A stretch of 18,606 nucleotides of DNA, from contig NZ_CAMQAY010000027.1 of NCBI RefSeq assembly GCF_946998875.1, positions 1-18,606 of the forward strand, written 5' to 3'. Shown one piece after another: positions 13,292 to 18,603 of the stretch. This DNA is from an uncultured Peptoniphilus sp. (GTDB lineage Bacteria; Bacillota; Clostridia; Tissierellales; Peptoniphilaceae). The number at the start of each line of letters is the position of its first letter. Within the stretch, counting starts at the first letter, position 1. A program made the translations under genes and the position numbers. The notes under the pieces were generated by a model. The model was not told where the DNA came from, did not search any database, and saw only the letters and a program-made list of their open reading frames with translations.

Positions 13292-14221
13292 ATGAAAAAA
13301 TTTGCAGTAGTATTATTAGCTCTCTTAACCTTAACAAGTCCCTTGACAGCATTTGCAAACAGAAATTTAGGCAAAGAAGAAAATAAAACTAAAATATCAA
13401 AATTAGAATCAGACGAAAGAATGGCTAAGACATCAGGAGAAAAAGTTAGATTTGACGGAAAAGACATAAAAATAAATTCTTACCTAATAAATAGGTCTAA
13501 CTATGTAAGAATTAGAGATGCAGCAGCACTTCTCAAAGACACACCAGCAAAATTTATGGTATCTTACGACAATGAAAGTCAAAAAGTAATCATAACAAAG
13601 GGTGAAAATCAAAAAGAAGACTTTACTTATGTTGAAAAAACAGAAGAAGAAAAAATAGCAAAAACAAACAAACAAGAAATAGTGGACAGCCAAGGAAAGG
13701 ACATAGAACTCAATGGATATTTCATAGACGGATACAACTATTTCCGCCTAAGAGACCTAGCAAAAATCATAGACTTTGGAGTAGCTTATGACTTCAAAAC
13801 ACAAACAGTTTTATTAGACTCAAAAGATGCAAAGATAGAAGACATATATGAAGAAGGTTACTTCACAGCACCAATAAACAAAATAAAAACAAAAGCAGGA
13901 GAAGAAGACATAAGATTTCTAATCTATGGCTTTGAAGAATGTCCTTACTGCCAAAAACTAAAAGCATATTTAGATAATAAAGGAATCAAATATATAGCAA
14001 GAGACATTAGAGACAGCGAAGGCAAAAAAGATGAAATCTTTGAAAAATACTATAAGGACATGACAGAATACAACGACAGAGTTTACTATCCAACTCACAT
14101 AATGACACTTGAAAAAGATGGAAAGAGCATAGACAAGTGTGTAGTTGGCTTCGAAGAAAAACAATACGATGAAATATTTAAACAAATAGAAGAAAACACT
14201 TACTTTGTAGAAAACAAATAA
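13292..14221 (+). CDS. Secreted fusion of two stalk (copper-amine-oxidase-N-like) domains with a glutaredoxin domain
   Basis: A 309-residue exported protein. The signal peptide MKKFAVVLLALLTLTSPLTAFA is likely cleaved after residue 22. Two stalk repeats follow: one around 51-103 (VRFDGKDIKINSYLINRSNY, VRIRDAAALL) and one around 131-176 (GKDIELNGYFIDGYNYFRLRDLAKII). From about 206 to 303 lies a glutaredoxin/thioredoxin-fold domain with the redox motif CPYC at 217-220 (GFEECPYCQKLKAYL), a candidate cis-Pro at 267 (YYPTHI) and one extra Cys at 283. Thus it is probably an extracytoplasmic thiol-disulfide protein, with the stalk repeats as a wall-binding or spacer part. AGGAGG precedes the ATG. 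Redox partners are not evident nearby. Confidence 0.85.
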   Translation: MKKFAVVLLALLTLTSPLTAFANRNLGKEENKTKISKLESDERMAKTSGEKVRFDGKDIKINSYLINRSNYVRIRDAAALLKDTPAKFMVSYDNESQKVIITKGENQKEDFTYVEKTEEEKIAKTNKQEIVDSQGKDIELNGYFIDGYNYFRLRDLAKIIDFGVAYDFKTQTVLLDSKDAKIEDIYEEGYFTAPINKIKTKAGEEDIRFLIYGFEECPYCQKLKAYLDNKGIKYIARDIRDSEGKKDEIFEKYYKDMTEYNDRVYYPTHIMTLEKDGKSIDKCVVGFEEKQYDEIFKQIEENTYFVENK

Positions 14222-14223
14222 AC

Positions 14224-14263
14224 AAAATCAAAGCAGGCTGTCAAAAGGCAGCTTGTTTTTTTG
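14224..14263 (+). terminator. Intrinsic terminator after the stalk-glutaredoxin gene, copy 2 of the 40-bp element
   Basis: Identical over 40 bases to the terminator at 13169-13208. Its TTGTTT (14253-14258) may also serve as the -35 of the following gene. Confidence 0.88.
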
Positions 14264-14280
14264 TCCCCATATAATATAAT
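14253..14280 (+). promoter_or_regulatory. Promoter of the aminotransferase gene, overlapping the terminator
   Basis: TTGTTT (14253-14258) inside the terminator tail, 16 bases, then TATAAT (14275-14280). The -10 is perfect and the spacing acceptable, so terminator and promoter are fused in a short space. Confidence 0.6.
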
Positions 14281-14312
14281 TTAATCAAAAGACATAAAGG
14301 AGAGAAAGAAAA

Positions 14313-15434
14313 ATGAAAATCTTATGTGCAGGACCAACATCAATTGACGACGAAGTAATGGCATTAATGGGAAAAACTCTCACAAACCCAGACATCGATC
14401 CAGAATACGAAAAAATACATAGAAGAGTGGAGAAAAAAATCTCCAAACTCTTAAAAACAGAAGCCACGACTATCCTCATGCTTGGTGAAGGCATGATTGG
14501 ACTAGAAGCAGCAATCATAAACCTAGTAGAGAAAGGGGACAGAGTCCTTGTCCTAAATAACGGAGTCTTCGGAGCAGGCTTTGCCGACTTCGTAAAATTC
14601 TACGACGGCGAGCCACTAATCTACGAAGACGACTTCAGACGCGGCTTCGACCTAGAAAAACTAAAAGCCTTCCTAGAAAAAGACCACGACTTCAAAGTAG
14701 CAACTATGGTCCACTGCGAGACACCATCAGGCATCACTAACGATGTAAAGAGCATCTGCAACTTGCTTAACTCCTATGGCATCCTCACAGTAGTGGATAC
14801 AGTATCAGGCATGGGTGGAGAAGAATTTGACTTTGACGATTACAAAGTTGACATAGCCTTAGGCGGCAGCCAAAAATGTATATCAGCCCCAACAGGACTA
14901 ACTATGGTTACAATATCAGACAGGGCAAAAGAAGCCATCGCCAACAGAAAAAAACCAGTTCCTTCCTATTATATGAACTTCCTAAACTACTACGACTACT
15001 CCGACGGCTTTGCCTTCCCATACACAATGAACGAGAACTTGACCTATGCCCTAGACCTTGCCATAGACAAACTCTTTGCCAAGGACTCCATTGCCCTTCA
15101 CAAAAAATACGCAGAAGTGACAAGACAAATCTTTGAAGAAGCAGGCTTCGAACTCTATGCCAAGGACTCAAGATCAAATACACTTACAGCAGTCATGGTG
15201 CCAGAAGGCTTTATAGCAGATGATATACTTACAGCCCTAAAAAAGAGAGGCATATTAATATCCAAGGGCGCAGGCAATATCTTCGAGAAAGTATTTAGAA
15301 TAGGCCACATGGGCAACAACATATCCTACGAAAACTTTTTAGAACTATATGAAAAGTTGGACGAAGTATTTGAAGAACTTGGAATAGAAACTAAAATTTC
15401 TTTAAAAGAAAGATTTGTAGAATTGATGAGATAG
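14313..15434 (+). CDS. Class V aminotransferase (alanine-glyoxylate / serine-pyruvate type)
   Basis: A 373-residue cytoplasmic PLP enzyme of fold type I. The N-terminus MKILCAGPTSIDDEVM is the usual GPT(P/S) start of the alanine-glyoxylate/2-aminoethylphosphonate transaminase group. Asp162 (VVDTVSGMGGEEFDF) should hold the pyridine ring, and Lys188 in GGSQKCISAPTGL is the Schiff-base lysine. HCETPSG at 134-140 matches the family. C-terminal RIGHMGN is the substrate-carboxylate Arg region. It probably converts alanine, serine or glyoxylate-type substrates; the exact pair cannot be told. It is preceded by GGAG and stands alone, with no pathway partners nearby and no clear terminator after it. 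Confidence 0.87.
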   Translation: MKILCAGPTSIDDEVMALMGKTLTNPDIDPEYEKIHRRVEKKISKLLKTEATTILMLGEGMIGLEAAIINLVEKGDRVLVLNNGVFGAGFADFVKFYDGEPLIYEDDFRRGFDLEKLKAFLEKDHDFKVATMVHCETPSGITNDVKSICNLLNSYGILTVVDTVSGMGGEEFDFDDYKVDIALGGSQKCISAPTGLTMVTISDRAKEAIANRKKPVPSYYMNFLNYYDYSDGFAFPYTMNENLTYALDLAIDKLFAKDSIALHKKYAEVTRQIFEEAGFELYAKDSRSNTLTAVMVPEGFIADDILTALKKRGILISKGAGNIFEKVFRIGHMGNNISYENFLELYEKLDEVFEELGIETKISLKERFVELMR

Positions 15435-15473
15435 AAGAATTGCCTTTGAATAGCAAAAAAAGTTTTTAATTGA

Positions 15474-15851
15474 TTTATCAAGAGTCATTCAAAGAAATTT
15501 ATTAGCAAAAACGAAACAAATGTCACCCAAAGTGTCACCCAAAATGACACACAAAATGACACACAAAATGATACTCAAAATGATACTCAAAATGACACCC
15601 AAAATGAGGGTCAAAGTGAGGGTCAAAATGAGGGTCAAAATGACGGTCAAAAATTAAAACCAGATGATAGACGTAAAAAGATAGTAGAATTTATGAAAGA
15701 CAATCCAAATACAACAGCAATTGAATTGTCACATTTATTCATGGTATCCGTAAGTACGATTGAAAGAGATTTAAAAGTTATGACAGATGAAAAAATAATA
15801 GAGTATGTGGGTAGTGCTAAAGATGGCTACTGGAAAGTAAATAAATACTAA
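15474..15851 (+). pseudogene. C-terminal remnant of an AlbA_2/divergent-AAA-type HTH protein with tetrapeptide repeats
   Basis: An open frame of 125 codons without any start codon at its beginning; it opens after TGA at 15471. It reads FIKSHSKKFISKNE, then eleven four-residue units, then a winged helix-turn-helix: RRKKIVEFMKDNPNTTAIEL, LSHLFMVSVSTIERDLKVM, IIEYVGSAKDGYW. This C-terminal layout, variable NVTQ-type linkers followed by a DeoR-like HTH, is known from AlbA_2/ATP-binding (AAA_4-type) regulators, but the N-terminal ATPase part is absent. The stretch between the aminotransferase stop and 15474 has no recognisable remainder. The next small gene starts 12 bases after its stop with a ribosome site overlapping the TAA, so it may once have been an operon. 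Confidence 0.7.
15519..15650 (+). repeat. Eleven 12-bp tandem repeats encoding NDTQ-type units
   Basis: The units are NVTQ, SVTQ, five NDTQ, NEGQ, SEGQ, NEGQ and NDGQ, all exactly 12 bases. Pairs of neighbouring units share codon choices (two AATGACACACAA, two AATGATACTCAA), showing recent expansion by slippage. Unit number can change without changing the frame. Confidence 0.9.
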
Positions 15852-15863
15852 GGAGCTTTTTGT

Positions 15864-16070
15864 ATGGATAAGTTAGATAAAATTGATGAGGCTATTTCTA
15901 AATTAAAGGAAGAGAAAAAAGAAATATCACCAGAAGAACTTAAAAAGAGGGAAGAAGATTTTGCGCTTAGATTTACTTACGAGTCCTTAAAAATGGAAGG
16001 CAGCAGCCTTACCTTCCAAGAAGTCAAGGATATAATCTCACAAATCTCTTCCAAAGAAGAAAAGGAATAA
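15864..16070 (+). CDS. Small Fic N-terminal-like / VbhA-like protein
   Basis: A 68-residue, highly charged, helical protein. Its core FALRFTYESLKMEGSSLTFQEVKDII resembles the segment just before the catalytic core of Fic AMP-transferases (in those proteins usually FTYxSNxIEGNTLT). It contains SLKMEG, which fits the inhibitory [S/T]xxxE[G/N] pattern that blocks the Fic ATP site. No Fic catalytic motif (HPFxxGNGR) follows in any frame nearby. It is therefore either a stand-alone antitoxin-like protein or a leftover Fic N-terminus. The start has AAGGAGC overlapping the upstream stop codon, nine bases before the ATG. The C-terminal SSKEEKE suggests a natural end. Confidence 0.6.
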   Translation: MDKLDKIDEAISKLKEEKKEISPEELKKREEDFALRFTYESLKMEGSSLTFQEVKDIISQISSKEEKE

Positions 16071-16093
16071 GATCATCAAAGTTAGAATTATCG

Positions 16094-16115
16094 CCCCTCG
16101 AATTTGAGGGGTTTT
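16094..16115 (+). terminator. Intrinsic terminator after the Fic-like small gene
   Basis: CCCCTC (16094-16099), loop of six bases, GAGGGG (16106-16111), then TTTT. A short but GC-rich hairpin, 24 bases after the stop at 16070. Confidence 0.65.
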
Positions 16116-16136
16116 AAATTAAAATCAGGTGATTTT

Positions 16137-16340
16137 TTGAAAAAAACAAGAAAAATTGAAGAAAATTCATTAAAAAATAGCGAAATCGACTTACTTGAAG
16201 ATGAAATTGACTTAAAACTTGCAATTTCACGACTAAAATCAATAAAATTTGAAGAATTTGTATCGCAAGAAGACTTTGAAAAGAAATTTGGCATAAAATT
16301 AGATGAAGTTGAGCCACTTAAAGATGAGGAATTAGAATAA
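16137..16340 (+). CDS. Small acidic protein resembling the C-terminal part of a RelB/Phd-type antitoxin (remnant?)
   Basis: About 67 residues if TTG at 16137 is the start (AGGTGA at 16127-16132); a farther TTG at 16104 lies inside the terminator stem and is less likely. The segment EDEIDLKLAISRLKSIKFEE followed by VSQEDFEKKFGI is like the C-terminal halves of Gram-positive RelB/Phd antitoxins (acidic helix, then a V/LSxEEVxKELGI motif). The expected N-terminal ribbon-helix-helix is missing and no toxin follows. The frame ends naturally in PLKDEELE. It may be a truncated antitoxin gene or a real unknown microprotein; the assignment is tentative. Confidence 0.4.
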   Translation: MKKTRKIEENSLKNSEIDLLEDEIDLKLAISRLKSIKFEEFVSQEDFEKKFGIKLDEVEPLKDEELE

Positions 16341-16409
16341 AACTTAAATCTCTAAAATAAAATTGCCCTTTTAATGCCAAGTCCCAGTTCATAAATATCG
16401 AGGTGCAAC

Positions 16410-16619
16410 ATGGATAAAGAAAAAATAAATAAAGAAGAAGAAAAACTCTTTGAAGAAGCTGAAAAATTTGTTGAAGATCACATAGACGCATTTAAAGAGT
16501 TGGCTGATGGACCTGACACAATTGAAGAAAAATCAGAAGAAGCATATAAAAATTTAGACAAAGTAGCAGATGAGATTATGAATAAATATGACAAAGCCTT
16601 TAAAGAGCTTGCAAAATAA
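16410..16619 (+). CDS. Small acidic helical protein of unknown function
   Basis: A 69-residue protein, MDKEKINKEEEKLFEEAEKF at its start and ending DEIMNKYDKAFKELAK. It is almost wholly charged and predicted helical, with no Cys, no signal and no membrane segment. Two similar stretches, DAFKELADG and KAFKELAK, suggest an internal duplication. GAGGTG at 16400-16405 ahead of the ATG supports translation. It has no recognised family. It sits at the end of a row of small, partly broken genes and directly abuts the inverted G-rich hairpin. Confidence 0.55.
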   Translation: MDKEKINKEEEKLFEEAEKFVEDHIDAFKELADGPDTIEEKSEEAYKNLDKVADEIMNKYDKAFKELAK

Positions 16620-16628
16620 TTTTTTTTA

Positions 16629-16673
16629 AGGAGGGGGTAGAAGGGGCTAGTAATGCCCCTTCTACCCCCTCCT
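16629..16673. repeat. G-rich hairpin, copy 2 (perfect 19-bp stem)
   Basis: Left arm 16629-16647 (AGGAGGGGGTAGAAGGGGC) is fully complementary to 16655-16673 around a 7-base loop. It begins ten bases after the stop of the small acidic gene. With the flanking T run on its left it could terminate transcription on the minus strand. Confidence 0.88.
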
Positions 16674-16905
16674 ATAACCTCCCCCACAACCCCGTGCCCT
16701 GGCAGGGGCCTCGACCCACGGCTACGCAAAAAGCCCTCCAGCTAAAAATTTTGAACTCGTTAGCTTCGCTAACTCAAACAGCAAAATTTTTTTAACGTTT
16801 CCGGACTTTTTGCTTACTGCCTTACAGCTTCTACTGCATATTGGCAAAGGCGACTACCCGATTACCATAATTACAAGCTGGGCATTCTTGCCAAGTTAAT
16901 TATTT
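16629..16905 (-). repeat. Structured mosaic repeat, inverted partial copy
   Basis: Read on the minus strand, it begins near 16905 with CTTGGCAAGAATGCCCAGCTTG, a degenerate form of block a (compare 17701-17716). It then has GCAAAAAG...CTTTTTGC enclosing CGTTAAAAAAATTTTGCTG, a GTTAGC-GAA-GCTAAC tip and TTTTTAGC, which is block b with different stem bases. It ends with GTGGGTCGAGG, GGCCCCTGCCAGGGCACGGGG and a G-rich hairpin. The last 82 bases match 18180-18261 in the other orientation. It therefore faces away from copy 2. It holds no credible gene. Confidence 0.7.
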
Positions 16906-16948
16906 TCCAAAAATTTTTATCGGATGCAATCTTTTAATTAATTTTTAA

Positions 16949-17217
16949 AGAAGACACCTTTAGCCAGAACAGTAAATTTCTGGGAGTGTATAAAATAAGC
17001 AAAAAAATCGGTTATGCGTTAAAAATTTTCAACTGTTTAAGCTCGCGAAGCGAGTGAGTTTTGAAAATTTAGCATGACCGATTTTTTTGGACTTTCAGTG
17101 CGTGGGGTGAAAGGGGTGGTTTGGAGGGGTACCACCAGGCACAAGCAAGGGGCAATATCTGTTTGCATTTTTTTAAGATCGTAAGCCCCCCTGTGCCCGA
17201 ATGGGTATACGCCCCTA
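16949..17217 (+). repeat. Structured mosaic repeat, copy 2
   Basis: It begins AAGAAGACACCTTTAGCC, continues to GGGAGTGTATAAAATAAGC and the long hairpin 17001-17088, then CAGTGCGTGGGGT (17096-17108). It ends in a compound hairpin from GGAGGGGTACC to GGTATACGCCCCT, around 17126-17216. Bases 16982-17108 are nearly identical to 11783-11905 except at the hairpin tip. Unlike copy 1 it lacks the G-rich hairpin and AT-rich insert between the two halves, so it may represent the simpler form. Confidence 0.8.
17001..17088 (+). repeat. Long hairpin of repeat copy 2
   Basis: AAAAAAATCGGT at the 5' side pairs with ACCGATTTTTTT at the 3' side, continuing through ATGC/GCAT and the TTTTCAA/TTGAAAA part. The tip is CTCGC-GAA-GCGAG (17043-17055), a perfect small stem. 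Copy 1 has an imperfect tip at this place. Confidence 0.82.
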
Positions 17218-17297
17218 CAATATTTAAAAAGAAAAATTAATAAATAAAAATACTTTACAAATGAAAAAAACTAAATCATAAATCAAAAGCATAAGCT

Positions 17298-17567
17298 TTA
17301 TTTCAAACTTTTCCTTAAATCATCCATATTATCAAAAGCATCCACACCATCATCTGTTGCGATTCTTTTTGCTTCTTCTATGGCGAGGATTGTCTCCTCA
17401 TTAGGAACATCAAGCTTTAAAGCAAAAGGAATGCCGCTCTCTCTTATACTTGCCCTCAAAAAAATATTAATAGCACTTGTCATATTAAGACCAAGTTCTG
17501 CAAAAATCTTTTCAGCATCTTCCTTCACTTTCTTATCCGTTCTAATATTTAAATTTGTAGTAGACAT
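17298..17567 (-). CDS. RelB/DinJ-family antitoxin without adjacent toxin
   Basis: An 89-residue ribbon-helix-helix protein: STTNLNIRTDKKVKEDAEKI, FAELGLNMTSAINIFLRASI and ESGIPFALKLDVPN are typical of DinJ. Its C-terminus extends with EEAKRIATDDGVDAFDNMDD. The ATG at 17567 is chosen because AAGGGG lies eight bases upstream; a GTG two codons earlier (17573) would place that site too close. No RelE/YafQ-type frame follows downstream on the minus strand: repeat copy 2 begins about 80 bases after the stop. It is therefore an orphan antitoxin, possibly a solitary repressor or the remainder of a pair. Confidence 0.85.
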   Translation of the reverse strand: MSTTNLNIRTDKKVKEDAEKIFAELGLNMTSAINIFLRASIRESGIPFALKLDVPNEETILAIEEAKRIATDDGVDAFDNMDDLRKSLK

Positions 17568-17587
17568 AAACACATCCCCTTTTCTAA

Positions 17588-17616
17588 ATTATAAAACCAA
17601 TTTCGTACATGGTCAA
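17588..17616 (-). promoter_or_regulatory. Promoter of the orphan antitoxin gene
   Basis: On the minus strand TTGACC (17611-17616), 17 bases, TATAAT (17588-17593). This strong match argues that the orphan gene is still expressed. Confidence 0.8.
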
Positions 17617-17869
17617 CACATTGTCATTATAAATTAAAAGACAGAGCAATAATGACAAATATGTTGTTGAGTTTTAATTTAAATCTAAAAAACAAACTTT
17701 GCAACAATGCCCAACTCATAGTTATGTTATAAGGAGAACACCCTTAGCCGCAACAGTAAACTATTGAGAGAATATATCTGTTGTAAGGTGAGAGAGATCT
17801 TGGCAAAAACCGTAAACTTATCGAGTGATCCCATAAAGGGAGGAAGCCGTTAAAAAATTCAACTGTGAA

Positions 17870-17907
17870 TGAGCGATTGACATTTGCGAAGCAAATTCAG
17901 TCGCTCA
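17870..17907 (+). repeat. Hairpin in repeat copy 3 with GCGAAGC tip
   Basis: TGAGCGATTGACATTTGC pairs with GCAAATTCAGTCGCTCA around GAA, with one wobble and one bulge. It takes the place of the short tip hairpin of copies 1 and 2. Confidence 0.85.
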
Positions 17908-18061
17908 ACCGCAGAACCCTAACAACGAAAGGGAGCGAAGCGAACTTTGAGTTGATTAGGTTCGCGCGACGGTCGCGATCAAAAAATTAAAAGAGAATAA
18001 AAGTCTACTATTTTAAGCAGATAATTTTTTGAATGCAAAACTTTAAGCGACCTAGTTGACA

Positions 18062-18130
18062 TGACCTAACCCAATTTGCCAAGCAAATTGATGGTAGGTC
18101 AGTTCGCAAATTTTTCTTGAAAAATTTGTG
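18062..18130 (+). repeat. Two successive hairpins in repeat copy 3
   Basis: TGACCTA and CAATTTGC (18062-18078) pair with GCAAATTG and TAGGTCA (18083-18101), with a small internal mismatch. CGCAAATTTTT (18105-18115) pairs with AAAAATTTGTG (18120-18130) around CTTG. Confidence 0.85.
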
Positions 18131-18215
18131 TTAACCTCTTTTCTTTAGGCTGACGACCGCTTATGGGAAGTAAAGGAAAGGCCCCTGCCAGGGCACGGGG
18201 GTGTGGGGGAGGTTA

Positions 18216-18261
18216 AAGGAGGGGGTAGAGGGGGCATTGCCGCCCCCTATGCCCCCTCCTT
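18216..18261. repeat. G-rich hairpin, copy 3
   Basis: AAGGAGGGGGTAGAGGGGGC (18216-18235) pairs with 18242-18261, with one G-T pair and one mismatch, around a 6-base loop. Same design as 11922-11967 and 16629-16673 but with altered stem bases. Confidence 0.82.
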
Positions 18262-18373
18262 AAAAAGAAAATTAATAAGAAAAAAAATAATTTATAAAGA
18301 AAATTTCTTTTTATATTATTTAGCGATAAAGCCGCAGGCTTTCCAGCAAAACTCCTCCCCAAAGAAAAAGAAA

Positions 18374-18402
18374 TTGCAAAAATGTAACCTTTTTGTTATA
18401 AT
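18374..18402 (+). promoter_or_regulatory. Promoter of the gene beginning at the window end
   Basis: TTGCAA (18374-18379), 17 bases, TATAAT (18397-18402). It follows repeat copy 3 directly. Confidence 0.82.
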
Positions 18403-18408
18403 TTTACA

Positions 18409-18603
18409 TACGGTTTTGGATTACAAGGTCTAAGGACACTAGTCCAGGGCGACAGCCCAATACAAAGTGACCAAAGACACATATTCCCAAGACCCAACTA
18501 TTGTCACGAAAGATTACTTTAGTAAAGCAATGTTACATAAATGTTTCAAAAGCACAATTACAAGAAAGTTTATGTAATGTAATTGTAATTTTACAAAGGA
18601 AGA
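18409..18603 (+). ncRNA. Structured 5' leader of unknown class
   Basis: About 195 nt lie between the promoter and the start codon. GTCT (18428-18431) can pair with AGAC (18475-18478) around two adjacent perfect hairpins, GGAC-ACTA-GTCC (18434-18445) and GGGC-GACA-GCCC (18447-18458), giving a three-way junction. CTTT-AGT-AAAG lies at 18517-18527. ACAATTAC (18554-18561) pairs with GTAATTGT (18579-18586) just ahead of the ribosome site. I see no T-box, FMN, SAM, TPP, c-di-GMP or guanidine riboswitch consensus. It could be a riboswitch, a protein-binding leader or simply a long untranslated region. Confidence 0.5.

Larger units (their letters stand above)
17701..18342 (+). repeat. Structured mosaic repeat, copy 3
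   Basis: It begins GCAACAATGCCCAACT and shares GTTATAAGGAGAACACC (17726-17742) exactly with 11743-11759. A motif of the form CTTAGCC..AACAGTAAACTATTGAG is followed by a related one, CTTGGC..AACCGTAAACTTATCGAG. CCGTTAAAAAATTCAACTGT then leads into hairpins at 17870-17907, 18062-18101 and 18105-18130. It ends with the GGCCCCTGCCAGGGCACGGGG block (from 18180), a G-rich hairpin (18216-18261), an AT-rich stretch and AAAGCC-GCA-GGCTTT (18328-18342). The middle part (17915-18060) has further nested inverted segments such as AACCCTAACAAC with GTTGATTAGGTT. No coding frame is credible. Confidence 0.78.

Noticed and set aside
14876..15183. Open frames in alternative phases and on the minus strand inside the aminotransferase gene
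   Set aside because: They lie wholly inside a well-supported enzyme gene and translate to low-complexity Arg/Leu/Ser-rich sequence.
15519..15650. Short regular repeats considered as a CRISPR array
   Set aside because: Units are 12 bp with no spacers, stay in one reading frame and lead into a coding HTH region; no cas genes are nearby.
16478..16729. Minus-strand open frame over the G-rich hairpin and the small acidic gene
   Set aside because: The sequence is antisense to a better-supported small gene and a perfect hairpin; the Gly/Arg-rich start is just the hairpin translated.
17217..17297. A toxin gene or fragment downstream of the orphan antitoxin
   Set aside because: The only frame (from an ATG shortly after the stop, about 22 codons) is hydrophobic and lacks RelE/YafQ residues.
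18203..18433. Plus-strand open frame over the third G-rich hairpin
   Set aside because: It begins within the hairpin module, crosses a promoter, and has no ribosome site or family features.
18409..18603. T-box or guanidine-II riboswitch in the terminal leader
   Set aside because: There is no AGGGTGGNACCGCG antiterminator block and the two hairpin loops are ACTA and GACA, not ACGR.
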